DNA from: VRUE01 sp963770315
Lineage (GTDB): Bacteria > Actinomycetota > Thermoleophilia > Solirubrobacterales > 70-9
Assembly (NCBI GenBank): GCA_963770315.1
Contig: CAVYPC010000002.1
Location: 2,542,001 to 2,606,000 of the forward strand
Direction: 5' to 3'
Length of the DNA: 64,000 nucleotides
A program made the translations under genes and the position numbers. Shown one piece after another: positions 23,570-32,077 of this stretch. Numbering within the stretch: position 1 is the first letter of the stretch; each line of letters starts with the position of its first letter. A model generated the notes under the pieces. It was not told the DNA's origin. It worked only from the letters and a program-made list of their open reading frames with translations, and did no database searches.

Positions 23570-24318
23570 ACGCCCTCGCCGTGACGGCCTTCGCCAGCTG
23601 AAAAGCGGCGTGCTCCCTCCACGGCTATGTGGAGGGTCTCGCGGCCTAGCTTGTGCTCTAGGGCTATGCCGTCGGCTAGGGGTAGGCCGAAGCCCTCTAT
23701 CGCTGCTTGGCGGTCGGCGAGCATCGTCTCCTGCGGGAAGGAGGAGATCCGCTCGGCGAGCTCCAGGGCTCGCTCTAGATGCCGCCCGGGCTCGACCAGC
23801 TCGTTGATGAGGCCGATCCTCTGCGCCTCCTCGGCCGCGACCGGGCGGCCGGTGAGGATCAGCTCGAGGGCGCGGCCCATGCCGACGACACGTGGCAGTC
23901 GCTGCGTGCCGCCGTCGACCAGCGGCACCCCCCAGCGGCGCTCGAAGAGGCCGAAGGTGGAGTTGGGGGTGGCGATCCGCAGGTCGCACCAGAGCGCCAG
24001 CTCGACCCCGCCGGCCAAACACCAGCCGTCGACCGCGGCGATCGCCGGCTTGGCGGGAGTGAGGCGGGTGGGACCCATCGGCCCGTCGGGGTGATCGACT
24101 TCGAGGTCCATCGCCTTCAGATCCGCCCCGGCGCAGAAGGCCTCGCCGCCGGCGCCGGTGAGGACCAGCACGCGAGCCTCCTCGTCGGCCTCGAAGTCCA
24201 CGAGGCCCTGGCGGAATGCCTCCGCGGCGGCGGCGTCGATCGCGTTGCGTCGCGCCGGTCGATCGATGGTCAGCAGCGCCGCGGCGCCGATCCTCTCGTA
24301 GCGAAGCTCGTCGCTCAT
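23566..24318 (-). CDS. Enoyl-CoA hydratase/isomerase family protein
   Basis: A 250-residue crotonase-fold enzyme acting on acyl-CoA thioesters, probably in beta-oxidation or a related acyl-CoA route. Crotonase features: oxyanion-hole segment LTGAGGEAFCAGADLKAMD and second loop AIAAVDGWCLAGGVELALWC, then the FGLFERRWGVPLVDGGTQRL block. The C-terminal helices (LGRETLHIAVEGARRFSAGEG) are typical. The second catalytic Glu cannot be placed with confidence, so hydratase versus isomerase is open. ATG 24318. It converges on a TetR gene through the shared palindrome and is the only gene of fatty-acid metabolism here. Confidence 0.88.
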   Translation of the reverse strand: MSDELRYERIGAAALLTIDRPARRNAIDAAAAEAFRQGLVDFEADEEARVLVLTGAGGEAFCAGADLKAMDLEVDHPDGPMGPTRLTPAKPAIAAVDGWCLAGGVELALWCDLRIATPNSTFGLFERRWGVPLVDGGTQRLPRVVGMGRALELILTGRPVAAEEAQRIGLINELVEPGRHLERALELAERISSFPQETMLADRQAAIEGFGLPLADGIALEHKLGRETLHIAVEGARRFSAGEGRHGEGV

Positions 24319-24798
24319 GGCGAAGAGGGTATGGGAGCAGGCGGGCTAGTTGCCGGCGACTCACGGGATAGCCGACAACGCCGACTCCCAGTGCGCCCCG
24401 GTACGCGGGCCAACGAGGGCAGGCGCTCGATGACAGCCGCCACGGTAGGGATGCGCCCGGACACCGCCGCACGGGTCACGCCGGGGCGTGTCCGACTTTA
24501 TGGGTCGCATTGGACCCGAAAACTCGGACACGTCTTCGAGCACGAAAAATGCGACCGGGGACGGCGCCCAAAGCCTGCCCGCGCGTAGCCTTCGCGCTAG
24601 AAGCTCCTTGCGCCACCTTCAAGACGGTGTCCCGCTGGCTTCCGCAGGGCCTGTCTTTCCCAGTCGCAAGATCAACTTAGCGCCACCCCTTTGGCCGCGC
24701 TAGGGGTGCCTCCAGGACGATCCCGCAAAGTCCGCGAAATTGGGTCCGGAGCGGCCTCCAGGCGGGCCGTCTGGCGACCGTTATACGGTCGCGGCGGG
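24319..24798. other. 480-bp gene-free region with nested inverted repeats
   Basis: No convincing gene is seen on either strand. CGTGTCCGA (24487-24495) pairs with TCGGACACG (24534-24542), enclosing GGGTC/GACCC (24502-24506, 24513-24517). GGTCGCATT (24503-24511) can instead pair with AATGCGACC (24548-24556), giving two mutually exclusive folds. Further on, CACCCCT and AGGGGTG form a stem at about 24682-24708. This could be a leader RNA of the sugar porter gene or a small RNA. No tRNA-like cloverleaf was recognised. Confidence 0.35.
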
Positions 24799-26190
24799 AT
24801 GAGCGACGGGTTGGAGGCCTCACGACGCCGGGCGCGGCGCAACGTCGTCTTGACGGCGGCGATCGCCGGCCTCGGCGGGCTGCTGTTCGGCTACGACACC
24901 GGTGTCATCGCCGGGGCGCTGCTCTTCATCAAGGGCGACTTCGACCTCGGCAGCTTCGCCCAGGGGCTGGTCGTCGCCGCGGTGCCGATCGGCGCCGTCG
25001 GCGGGGCCGCCTTCGCCGGGCCGGCCGCCGACCGTTACGGGCGGCGGGTGATGATCCTGCTCGCCGCAATCGTCTTCATCGCCGGCGCGCTGGCCAGCGC
25101 CGCCGCCCCTGGCGAGGAGGTGCTGGTGATTGCCCGCATCGTGGTCGGCGTCGCGATCGGGCTCGCATCCGCCGCCGCCCCCGTCTACATCTCCGAGGTC
25201 GCGCCGCCGGAGAGCCGCGGTCGCCTGGTCAGCTTCTTCCAGCTGGCGGTGACGATCGGCATCCTCGTCGCCTACCTCGTCGGGCTCGCCTTCGACGGCA
25301 TCGAAGGCTGGCGCTGGATGCTCGGCCTCGGCGTCGTGCCGGCGCTGGCGCTCGGCTTCGGGATGCTGCGCATGCCGCAGAGCCCGCGCTGGCTGGTGAT
25401 GAGCGGCGACGACTTCGCGGCGCGGGCGACGCTGGCGAAGATCCGGGTCGACGACCCCGACACGATCGACCGCGAGCTGGAGGAGATCAAGGAGAGCATC
25501 GACGAGAAGCCGGGCGCCTGGGGCGAGCTGCTGCAGCCGGTGGTGAAAGCGGCGCTGGTGGTCGGCGTCGGGCTGGCGATCCTGCAGCAGGTGACGGGGA
25601 TCAACACGGTCATCTACTACGCGCCGACGATCGTCGAATTCACCGGCGTGAACTCCTCGGCGGGATCGATCCTCGCCGCGGTCGGCGTCGGCATCATCAA
25701 CGTCGGCATGACCGTGGTCGCGCTGCGGCTGCTCGATCGGGCGGGACGGCGGACGCTGTTGATGATCGGCGTCTCGGGGATGTCGATCTCGCTCTTCGCC
25801 CTCGGCGCCGCCTTCATCGGCGGCGGTGGCAGCACCCTCTCCTCGGTGGTGGCGATCGTCAGCCTGATGGCCTACGTCGCCTCCTTCGCGATCAGCCTCG
25901 GGCCGATCTTCTGGCTGCTCAACGCGGAGATTTACCCGCTCGGGGTGCGCAGCAAGGCGGCCGGCGTCGGCACGATGGCCAACTGGACCTTCAACTTCAT
26001 CGTCTCGCTCACCTTCCTGCTGCTGATCGACGCGGCCGGGCGCAGCGGCGCCTTCTGGATCTACGGCGGGATCGGCATCCTCACCCTGATCTTCTGCTGG
26101 AAGCTGGTGCCGGAGACGAAGGGCAAGCGGCTGGAGGACATCCAGGCGATCTTCCAAGCCCGCGTCGATCACGCCAAGACCTCCGCTTAG
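24799..26190 (+). CDS. Sugar porter, MFS family (proton/sugar symporter type)
   Basis: A 463-residue 12-TM transporter of the sugar-porter family in the cytoplasmic membrane. Family signatures: GLLFGYDTGVIAGALLFI in TM1, DRYGRRVMIL between TM2 and TM3, ESRGRLVSFFQL after TM4, MPQSPRWL, the TM7 block QQVTGINTVIYYAPTIVEF, and PETKGKRLEDI at the C-terminus. ATG 24799 was chosen because the hydrophilic start MSDGLEASRRRARRN leads straight into TM1. A substrate such as xylose, glucose or inositol cannot be told apart by eye. A 24-bp gap separates it from metF, with no obvious functional link. Confidence 0.92.
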   Translation: MSDGLEASRRRARRNVVLTAAIAGLGGLLFGYDTGVIAGALLFIKGDFDLGSFAQGLVVAAVPIGAVGGAAFAGPAADRYGRRVMILLAAIVFIAGALASAAAPGEEVLVIARIVVGVAIGLASAAAPVYISEVAPPESRGRLVSFFQLAVTIGILVAYLVGLAFDGIEGWRWMLGLGVVPALALGFGMLRMPQSPRWLVMSGDDFAARATLAKIRVDDPDTIDRELEEIKESIDEKPGAWGELLQPVVKAALVVGVGLAILQQVTGINTVIYYAPTIVEFTGVNSSAGSILAAVGVGIINVGMTVVALRLLDRAGRRTLLMIGVSGMSISLFALGAAFIGGGGSTLSSVVAIVSLMAYVASFAISLGPIFWLLNAEIYPLGVRSKAAGVGTMANWTFNFIVSLTFLLLIDAAGRSGAFWIYGGIGILTLIFCWKLVPETKGKRLEDIQAIFQARVDHAKTSA

Positions 26191-26214
26191 AATCGCACGA
26201 GTTACGCTGAGCGG

Positions 26215-27138
26215 ATGCGCATCGACGACATCCTCGACTCCAAGCGACCCGTCTTCTCGGTCGAGCTCTTCCCGCCGAAGAGCGAGGAGGGGAAGCGGGA
26301 GCTGCTGGCGACGGCGCGCTCGCTGCGCGAGCTGGAGCCCGACTTCGTCTCGGTCACCTACGGGGCCGGTGGCTCGACCCGCGAGGGCACGGTCGAGATC
26401 ACCCGGGCGCTGAAGAATGACCTGGGGCTGGAGACGATGGCCCACCTGAGCTGTGTCGGCGAGAGCACCGAGGGGCTCGGCGCAACGCTGGACCGGATCG
26501 CGGCGGCCGGGATCGAGAACGTCTTCGCCCTGCGCGGCGACCCGCCGCGCGGCCAGCCGGACTTCGTCCAGGCCGAGGGGGGGCTGGGCAGCGCCGCCGA
26601 GCTCGCCGCCTTCATCGCCGCCGATTGGGACTTCACCGTCGGCGGCGCCTGCTTCCCGGAGGTCCATCCCGAGGCCCCCGACCTCGACACCGACCTCGAC
26701 TACCTGAAGACCAAGGTGGAGGCGGGAGCGTCGTTCCTGATCACCCAGCTCTTCTTCGACAATCAGGTCTACTTCGACTTCGTCGCAGCCGCGCGGGGGA
26801 AGGGGATCGAGGTGCCGATCCTCGCCGGGATCATCCCGGTCGCCGGCTTCGCCCAGACGAAGCGGATCTGCGAGCTCTGCGACGCCTCGATCCCGCCGCG
26901 CCTGGAAGCGGCCTTCGCCGCCGCCGACGGCGACGCGGGGGCCGAGTTCGAGCTGGGAGTCGCCTACGCGGCACAGCAATGCGCCGAGCTGCTGATCGCC
27001 GGCGTTCCGGGGATCCACTTCTACGCCCTCAACCGGGCCCCGGCGACGCGCGCCGTGCTCGGGGCGCTGCGCGCCTCGCGGCCTTGGGAGCGCACCCGGG
27101 GCAGGCCGGCTGACCCGGTCGGCGAATCGAGCCGTTAG
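26215..27138 (+). CDS. metF: 5,10-methylenetetrahydrofolate reductase
   Basis: A 307-residue FAD-dependent TIM-barrel enzyme that reduces 5,10-methylene-THF to 5-methyl-THF for methionine synthesis. Family motifs: FSVELFPPKSEEG at the N-terminus, DFVSVTYGAGGSTREGT, AHLSCVGESTE, NVFALRGDPPRG, FTVGGACFPEVHPEA, and the substrate loop ASFLITQLFFDNQVYFDFV. PGIHFYALNRAPATRAVL closes the barrel. ATG 26215, 24 bp after the porter gene. Active-site Glu is within VELFPPKSEE. Confidence 0.95.
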   Translation: MRIDDILDSKRPVFSVELFPPKSEEGKRELLATARSLRELEPDFVSVTYGAGGSTREGTVEITRALKNDLGLETMAHLSCVGESTEGLGATLDRIAAAGIENVFALRGDPPRGQPDFVQAEGGLGSAAELAAFIAADWDFTVGGACFPEVHPEAPDLDTDLDYLKTKVEAGASFLITQLFFDNQVYFDFVAAARGKGIEVPILAGIIPVAGFAQTKRICELCDASIPPRLEAAFAAADGDAGAEFELGVAYAAQQCAELLIAGVPGIHFYALNRAPATRAVLGALRASRPWERTRGRPADPVGESSR

Positions 27139-27165
27139 CTATAGGTCTCTAGACTGGTGGCCAAG

Positions 27166-28020
27166 ATGGCCGAGTTGAGCTACCAGGGACACCGGATCGG
27201 CTTCGACGAGTACGGCGAGGGCGAGCGGCCGATCGTCCTCGTCCACGGGCTGCTGATGAACCGGCGCATGTTCGAGCGGCTGGGGCCGGCCCTCGCCGAG
27301 CGCGGCAACCGCGCGATCTGCGTTGACCTGCTCGGCCACGGCCGCTCCGACCAACCCGACGACCTGCGCCTCTACTCGATGCCGCTGTTCGGCGAGCAGG
27401 TGATCGCCCTGCTCGACCACCTGGAGCTGGAGCGGGCTGTGATCGGGGGGACCTCGCTCGGCGCCAACGTGGCGCTCGAGCTGGCGGTCCGCCACCCGGA
27501 GCGGGTCGAGGGGCTGTTCGTCGAGATGCCGGTGCTCGACAACGCGCTGGCGGCGGTCGCCGCGATCTTCGCGCCCATCCTCCTCGGCCTGCGGGTGGGG
27601 CGCCCCGCGGTCGAGCTCAGCTCCCGCCTCGCATCGCTCATCCCCCGCACCGACTTCCTGCTCGACATCGGCCTCGACTTCGCTCGCCGCCGGCCCAACC
27701 CCACGGTCGCCGTGCTGGAGGGACTGCTGCTGGGGGAGACCGCGCCGGGTCGCGAGCAGCGGAAGGCGATCGACCGGCCGGCGCTGGTCGTCGGTCACCC
27801 GCGCGATCCCCTGCACCCCTTCAGCGACTCGGGGATGCTGATCGAGGAGCTGCGGCGGGCACGGCTGGTGGAGGCGAACTCGATCCTCGAGTGGAGGACG
27901 CGGCCCAAGCGCCTCAACGACGAGCTGGCGCGGTTCCTGGACGAAGTCTGGGCGCCGCCCGCGAGCCCCTCGTCCGGCACGAGCGGCAACGGCCGAAGCA
28001 CAGCTCCTGTGGCAGGATAA
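27166..28020 (+). CDS. Alpha/beta hydrolase
   Basis: A 284-residue alpha/beta-hydrolase-fold protein. The nucleophile elbow is GGTSLGANVALELA, with the Ser expected to be catalytic. IVLVHGLLMNRRMFERLGPAL forms the oxyanion-hole HG motif, and ICVDLLGHGRSDQPDD is the classic strand-turn. A likely acid lies in PALVVGHPRDPLHPFSD; the final His is not obvious. Substrate is unknown. ATG 27166 is taken; GTG 27157 is an alternative. It is followed 10 bp later by a DUF3105 gene, which may be co-transcribed. Confidence 0.88.
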   Translation: MAELSYQGHRIGFDEYGEGERPIVLVHGLLMNRRMFERLGPALAERGNRAICVDLLGHGRSDQPDDLRLYSMPLFGEQVIALLDHLELERAVIGGTSLGANVALELAVRHPERVEGLFVEMPVLDNALAAVAAIFAPILLGLRVGRPAVELSSRLASLIPRTDFLLDIGLDFARRRPNPTVAVLEGLLLGETAPGREQRKAIDRPALVVGHPRDPLHPFSDSGMLIEELRRARLVEANSILEWRTRPKRLNDELARFLDEVWAPPASPSSGTSGNGRSTAPVAG

Positions 28021-28030
28021 GGAGCGCAAC

Positions 28031-28816
28031 GTGGCTAATCGCAGGGAGGAAGAGAGAGAGCGTCTCCGCCAAGCCCGGCAGGAACGCGAGTCCGGCCAGG
28101 CAAAGTCGGAGCGTCGCCGGCTGCTCGCCGTCTATGGCGTCGCCGGCATAATCGGGCTCATAGTCGTGGCCGGGATCGTCGCGGTCATCGCCTCTTCGAG
28201 CGGCGGGGCCAGCGGCGAAGCGCACATCAACCAGGCATCCGGGTCGACCAACGGGATCAAGCCAGACGAGCGGGCGGGAACGACGGTGGCGGCAGTCAAG
28301 ATCACCAACCTGAAACAGGCGGCGAAGCAGGCGGGCTGCGCGCTGCGCTTGCACCTCAAAGACGAGGGCCACGAACACATCTCGCCGACCTCGCCGACCC
28401 CCGACTACAAGACCAACCCGCCGACCTCGGGCAACCACGTCGAACCGCCCTACCAGCAGGCCGACGGTGCCTACAGCGAAATGCCCGGCGAAATCTTCAT
28501 CGTCCACTCGCTCGAGCACGGCAGGATGGAGGTCCAGTACAGCCCGGAACTGCCCGAAGAGGACCAGCTCGCCCTCAAGGGCCTCTACGACACGATGTAC
28601 GGGGGGACGCTGCTCTTCCCCAACGAAAACATGGACTACGAAGTCGCGGCGACGACCTGGACCAACATGCTCGGCTGCCCCAAATACAAGGGCGCGATCA
28701 CCCTCGACGCGATCCGCGACTTCGGCAAGGCGACCTGGGGCCGCTACGGCGGCGAGCCGGCAACCGCCTTCAGCCTCAAAGGCCCCACCCCAGTGGAACC
28801 CGCTCCATCCAGCTAA
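28031..28816 (+). CDS. DUF3105 membrane-anchored protein
   Basis: A 261-residue protein. A charged, basic N-terminus (residues 1-32) leads into one transmembrane helix (LLAVYGVAGIIGLIVVAGIV), and the rest should lie outside the membrane. DUF3105 signatures are visible: NPPTSGNHVEPP, EIFIVHSLEHGRMEVQY, and LGCPKYKGAITLDAI with a single Cys. The function of the family is not known. GTG 28031 follows an AAGGAG site eight bases away. The palindrome at its stop codon is shared with the convergent acyltransferase gene. Confidence 0.87.
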   Translation: MANRREEERERLRQARQERESGQAKSERRRLLAVYGVAGIIGLIVVAGIVAVIASSSGGASGEAHINQASGSTNGIKPDERAGTTVAAVKITNLKQAAKQAGCALRLHLKDEGHEHISPTSPTPDYKTNPPTSGNHVEPPYQQADGAYSEMPGEIFIVHSLEHGRMEVQYSPELPEEDQLALKGLYDTMYGGTLLFPNENMDYEVAATTWTNMLGCPKYKGAITLDAIRDFGKATWGRYGGEPATAFSLKGPTPVEPAPSS

Positions 28817-28829
28817 CGCTCAGCTGGAT
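28807..28829. terminator. Bidirectional hairpin terminator between convergent genes
   Basis: ATCCAGCT (28807-28814) and AGCTGGAT (28822-28829) form a perfect 8-bp stem with a 7-base loop containing both stop codons of the DUF3105 gene and the acyltransferase gene. There is no T-run, as is usual in this GC-rich genome. Confidence 0.6.
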
Positions 28830-29812
28830 CGATATCGCGGGAAAAATTGGGGCCCGGCGTGGCCAGCGGCGAGGCGATCGTAGGCCTCGCGGTCGCAGAC
28901 GATCTCAGACGTCCGCCAGGCCTGCTCGCGGTTGGCGAAGCCGCGCTTGAACTCCTCCAGCCGGTCGCCGCGGGAGAGGCCGCCGCCGAGGTTGAGCGGC
29001 AGGCCCTGCTCGGCGGAGAGCTCGACCAGAGCGGCGACGACGTTCTTCATCGGCGAGTCGCGCAGGCGGGCGTCGGCGCTGCCGCTCAGGTAGTAGTGGA
29101 GGAAGCCATCGCCCCGGACCGTCACCGAGGCGGCGGCGACGTCGCCGCCGGGGGCGGTCGCGAGGGCGAGCCAGGCCCGATCCGATTCGAGGATGCGGTC
29201 GAAGTAGGCGGCGCCGAAGAAGTAGCGCTCGGCGGCGCCGGTGCGGCGCATCGTCTGCTCGTAGGCGGCAAGGAAGCCGGCCCGCTGCTCGGCGCCGGTC
29301 TCGCGGCCGGGGAGAACCTCCACCTCGTAGCCGTCGCGGCGGTTCCTGTTGATCCGGTTGCGGTCGCTGGGGCGGCTCTTGGGCGGCAGCGCCGGGTCGG
29401 CGATCTGAACCACGTTGCGCTCGGCGGCGCCGGCCAGAGGCGGCTCGCCGAGCGTGTGGCGGAGGAAGAGCGAGACGAGGCCGGTCGCCGAGAAGTCGAT
29501 CTTCTCCGGGTCGAGGAGGGGAGTCGGGGGGATGCCCGGCGGAGCAACAGCGGGGAGGCTCCCCCGGACACCCCCCCGACTCCCCACAGCCAGTCCCGGA
29601 TATCCGTAAGGGGAGATTGCGTCGCGCTCATGCGTCCCGGGGATCTCGCGGACGATCAGGGGGGCCAGCAGCTCGGAGCCATCACCGGCGATCCGCAGCG
29701 AGTGGGTCACGCCTTCGGCGTCGAGGAAGGGACGCGAGCGGAAGAACTCCTCGCTCTCCGCCGCGGCGCCGGCGTCGGCGAGCAGCTCGGCGACCGCGCC
29801 GGCCTCGCTCAT
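28820..29812 (-). CDS. FemAB-like / GNAT-fold acyltransferase, surface-polymer associated
   Basis: A 330-residue protein of the FemAB-like GNAT superfamily often found in exopolysaccharide clusters. Features: the tyrosine-rich ISPYGYPGLA, then KSRPSDRNRINRNRRDGYEV, the acceptor-side FLAAYEQTMRRTGAAERYFF, LHYYLSGSADARLRDSPMKN, and NLGGGLSRGDRLEEFKRGF. It ends in GPQFFPRYRSS, the family's terminal PxYR. A 14-bp inverted repeat (29518-29585) lies within the coding sequence between GYPGLA and DPEKIDF and codes for a Gly/Pro-rich insert. GNAT gene 29809 overlaps its start by 4 nt, so the two are coupled. Confidence 0.78.
   Translation of the reverse strand: MSEAGAVAELLADAGAAAESEEFFRSRPFLDAEGVTHSLRIAGDGSELLAPLIVREIPGTHERDAISPYGYPGLAVGSRGGVRGSLPAVAPPGIPPTPLLDPEKIDFSATGLVSLFLRHTLGEPPLAGAAERNVVQIADPALPPKSRPSDRNRINRNRRDGYEVEVLPGRETGAEQRAGFLAAYEQTMRRTGAAERYFFGAAYFDRILESDRAWLALATAPGGDVAAASVTVRGDGFLHYYLSGSADARLRDSPMKNVVAALVELSAEQGLPLNLGGGLSRGDRLEEFKRGFANREQAWRTSEIVCDREAYDRLAAGHAGPQFFPRYRSS
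29518..29585. repeat. Palindromic element inside the acyltransferase coding sequence
   Basis: GGGGAGTCGGGGGG (29518-29531) and CCCCCCGACTCCCC (29572-29585) are perfect 14-bp arms around a 40-bp loop containing a smaller GGGGAGGCTCCCCC hairpin. The element is read through in frame and contributes a Gly/Pro-rich stretch that looks foreign to the enzyme fold. Its G-run/GTGTC core is like those of the palindromes at 23444, 36737 and 57187. Confidence 0.6.
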
Positions 29813-30360
29813 CTCGGGTCGAGCAGATCCGCGGTTGCCGCTCGGAACTCCTCGGGCAGCACGCCCCAGACCTCACAGTCGTCGACCCCGTCGGGACGGC
29901 GCAGGTGGCCGCGCAGCGTCCCCTCGTGCTTCCAGCCGAGCCCCGTCACCGTCTTCTTGGCGATCTCGTTGCGGGCCGGGATACGACCGTAGACGCGGTG
30001 GGCGCCGAACTCGTCGAAGGCCCTGGCGATGGTCAGCGCCTCGGCGCGGCGACCGACCCCCTTGCCGCGCACGTCGTCGCCGATCAGCGCCCCCAGCTCC
30101 GGCGCCGTCTGGCGGAAGAGCCCGTAGAGCGCAGTGAAGCCGACCGGCTCGCCATATCCCTCGACCAGGATCGCGTACTTGCGATCCTCGCCGGAGTCGT
30201 CCATCGCCCGCCCAACCCAGGCCGCGGCTTCCTCGAGCGAGAAGCCGTCGCGCTGCTCCATCAGCGTCTTGGTCGCCTCGGGGTTGTTGAACCAGCGGTG
30301 GACCGCCGCGGCATCGCCGGGCTCGAACGGGCGCAAATTCACCGCAGGCTGGTCGGGCAC
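29809..30360 (-). CDS. GNAT-family N-acetyltransferase
   Basis: A 183-residue RimJ/RimL-like GNAT enzyme that transfers an acetyl group from acetyl-CoA, here probably to an amino sugar or amino acid of surface polymers. Features: NLRPFEPGDAAAVHRWFNNP at the N-terminus, the acetyl-CoA-binding ALIGDDVRGKGVGRRAEALT, and the RIPARNEIAKKTVTGLGWKHE block, in which the Asn/Lys-Leu-Gly-Trp segment is diagnostic. It lies between the sugar transferase gene and the FemAB-like gene, and its end overlaps that start by 4 nt. Start ATG 30360. Confidence 0.85.
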   Translation of the reverse strand: MPDQPAVNLRPFEPGDAAAVHRWFNNPEATKTLMEQRDGFSLEEAAAWVGRAMDDSGEDRKYAILVEGYGEPVGFTALYGLFRQTAPELGALIGDDVRGKGVGRRAEALTIARAFDEFGAHRVYGRIPARNEIAKKTVTGLGWKHEGTLRGHLRRPDGVDDCEVWGVLPEEFRAATADLLDPR

Positions 30361-30377
30361 GGGGAAACCCTACGACC

Positions 30378-30941
30378 TCAATCGGGGGCGAGGCCGTGGC
30401 CGGTCACGAGGAGCCAGGCGGTCTGGGCCAGGATGCGCAGGTCGAGGGCGAAGCTGCGCCGATCGACGTACTCGACGTCGAGCTCGATCCGCTCCTCCCA
30501 GGGAATGCCCGCGCGGCCCTGGACCTGGGCCCAGCCGGTCAGGCCAGGGCGCACCTCATGGCGGCGATGTTGGTGGGGGGTGTAGTCCTTCACCTGGGCG
30601 GGGATCGTCGGGCGGGGACCGACGATCGCCATCTCGCCGCGCAGGACGTTGACCAGGTTGGGGATCTCGTCGAGCGAGGTGCGGCGCAGGATGCGGCCGG
30701 CCGCGGTGACCCGCGGGTCGTCGCGGGCGACGACCTTGCCGACCCCGACCGGGTCCGATCCCGCCACCATCGTGCGCAGCTTCAAGAGCTCGAACTCGCG
30801 CCCGTCCTTGCCGACTCGGAGCTGGCGGTATACGGCCGGCCCGCGACTGCCCAGCCTGATCGCGATCGCGGCGACCAGCAGGATCGGCGAGAGGACGAGC
30901 AGGGCGATCGCCGCGATGAAGACGTCGAAGGCGCGCGGCAC
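30378..30941 (-). CDS. Sugar transferase (undecaprenyl-phosphate glycosyl-1-phosphate transferase type)
   Basis: A 187-residue short bacterial sugar transferase of the WcaJ/WecA-like PHPT group, which loads a sugar phosphate onto undecaprenyl phosphate to start repeat-unit synthesis at the membrane. One hydrophobic helix (FIAAIALLVLSPILLVAAIAI) precedes the catalytic core: VYRQLRVGKDGREFELLKLRTM, RRTSLDEIPNLVNVLRGEMA, and IVGPRPTIPAQV. GLTGWAQVQGRAG then WEERIELDVEYVDRRS follow. GTG 30941 was chosen because it sits 2 nt from the upstream stop. Lack of the long N-terminal membrane domain makes it the minimal form. Confidence 0.92.
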   Translation of the reverse strand: MPRAFDVFIAAIALLVLSPILLVAAIAIRLGSRGPAVYRQLRVGKDGREFELLKLRTMVAGSDPVGVGKVVARDDPRVTAAGRILRRTSLDEIPNLVNVLRGEMAIVGPRPTIPAQVKDYTPHQHRRHEVRPGLTGWAQVQGRAGIPWEERIELDVEYVDRRSFALDLRILAQTAWLLVTGHGLAPD

Positions 30942-30943
30942 GG

Positions 30944-32077
30944 CTAGCGGGTCCCCTCGGCCTTCTCCCAAGCGCCCACGGAGCCGCCTGCTCGCAGCCG
31001 GTCCCAGAGCCCGAGCGCGATCGAGGCCGTGGTCAGCACGTAGTAGCGGGAGATGCGAAGTGGGGCCAGCGGCAATGCCCTGCCGAGGAGCGCCGCGGCG
31101 AGCAGGGCGAGCTGGGCGGCGAGCGTCGCGAGGTAGACCCAGCCCCGGCCGAGCAGGGCGACGTTCGCCGCCAGCGCGACCGCGTGCAGGAACGGCGTCG
31201 CGTAGCGCAGCAAGCGGTGCGAGGCGATCTCGAAGGCATAGAGCGGCGGATAGCCCTTGGGGCGCAGCATCCCTTCGCCCACGACGATGTCCCAGATGCC
31301 GACCATCATCCGCCGCTTGCGGGCGAGCTCGCCCTCCAGCGTCGGCACCATCTTCTCCTCGGCGGCGGCCCAGGGAACGTAGAGCGAGCGCTTGCCGCGC
31401 TTGGCGAGCTGGAACGGGAAGGAGAGATCGTGGCTGCCCGCCGCCGGCAGAGCGACGTAGGAGTCGCGGCGCACGGCGTAGATCGCGCCGTTGCCGGCGG
31501 TGACCCCGGCCAAGCCCGACTCCAGCTCGCGCAGCGCCATCTCGTAGCGCCAGTAGGACCCCTCGAGGTTGTCGCCGCCGGAGTCGAGGAAGCGGACCTG
31601 GCCACAGGCGTAGCCAACCGTGGGGTCGGCGAAGGGCTCGACCAGATGGCGGAGGGCGTCGGGCGCCCAGGCGCTGTTGGCGTCGGAGAAGGCAAGGATC
31701 TCGCCGCGGGCGCCCTCGGCGGCGGCGTTCTGGGCGGCGACCTTGCCACCCCGCGGCAGGTCGAGGACGAGGTCGGCGCCCGCGGCGCGGGCGCGCTCGG
31801 CCGTGGCGTCGGCGGAGCCGTCGGAGGCGACGATCAGCTCGAGCCGCTCGCGCGGGTACTCGAGGGCGAGCGCGTTGGCGACCTTGGCCGCGATCACATC
31901 CTCCTCGTCGAAGGCGGCGACGATGAGCGAGACCCGCGGCACCTCCTCCCAGACGCCGGGGCGCAGCGTGGGCTCGCGGCGCAGGGCCACGAGCGCCCGC
32001 AGGGCGAGGGGATAGCCGAGATGGGTGTAGAGGATCAGCGCGACAGCGAGCCAGAAGGCGAGCGCGACGGCGATCAC
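30944..32077 (-). CDS. Family 2 glycosyltransferase, membrane-associated
   Basis: A 377-residue GT-A glycosyltransferase. A TM helix (VALAFWLAVALILYTHLGYPL) starts it, then the GT2 core: VSLIVAAFDEEDVIAAKV, ELIVASDGSADATAE, and ILAFSDANSAWAPDALR carrying the D-x-D-like Asp. Later come SHDLSFPFQLAKRGKRSLYV, KRRMMVGIWDIV, and C-terminal TM helices at about residues 290-345. GTG 32077 overlaps the stop of the GT4 gene by 4 nt, so translation is coupled. It adds a sugar to a lipid-linked repeat unit; donor and linkage unknown. Confidence 0.9.
   Translation of the reverse strand: MIAVALAFWLAVALILYTHLGYPLALRALVALRREPTLRPGVWEEVPRVSLIVAAFDEEDVIAAKVANALALEYPRERLELIVASDGSADATAERARAAGADLVLDLPRGGKVAAQNAAAEGARGEILAFSDANSAWAPDALRHLVEPFADPTVGYACGQVRFLDSGGDNLEGSYWRYEMALRELESGLAGVTAGNGAIYAVRRDSYVALPAAGSHDLSFPFQLAKRGKRSLYVPWAAAEEKMVPTLEGELARKRRMMVGIWDIVVGEGMLRPKGYPPLYAFEIASHRLLRYATPFLHAVALAANVALLGRGWVYLATLAAQLALLAAALLGRALPLAPLRISRYYVLTTASIALGLWDRLRAGGSVGAWEKAEGTR

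Noticed and set aside
24820..27018. 732-codon minus-strand frame across the sugar porter and metF genes
   Set aside because: Low-complexity Asp/Arg/Gly-rich product and two clear genes on the opposite strand.
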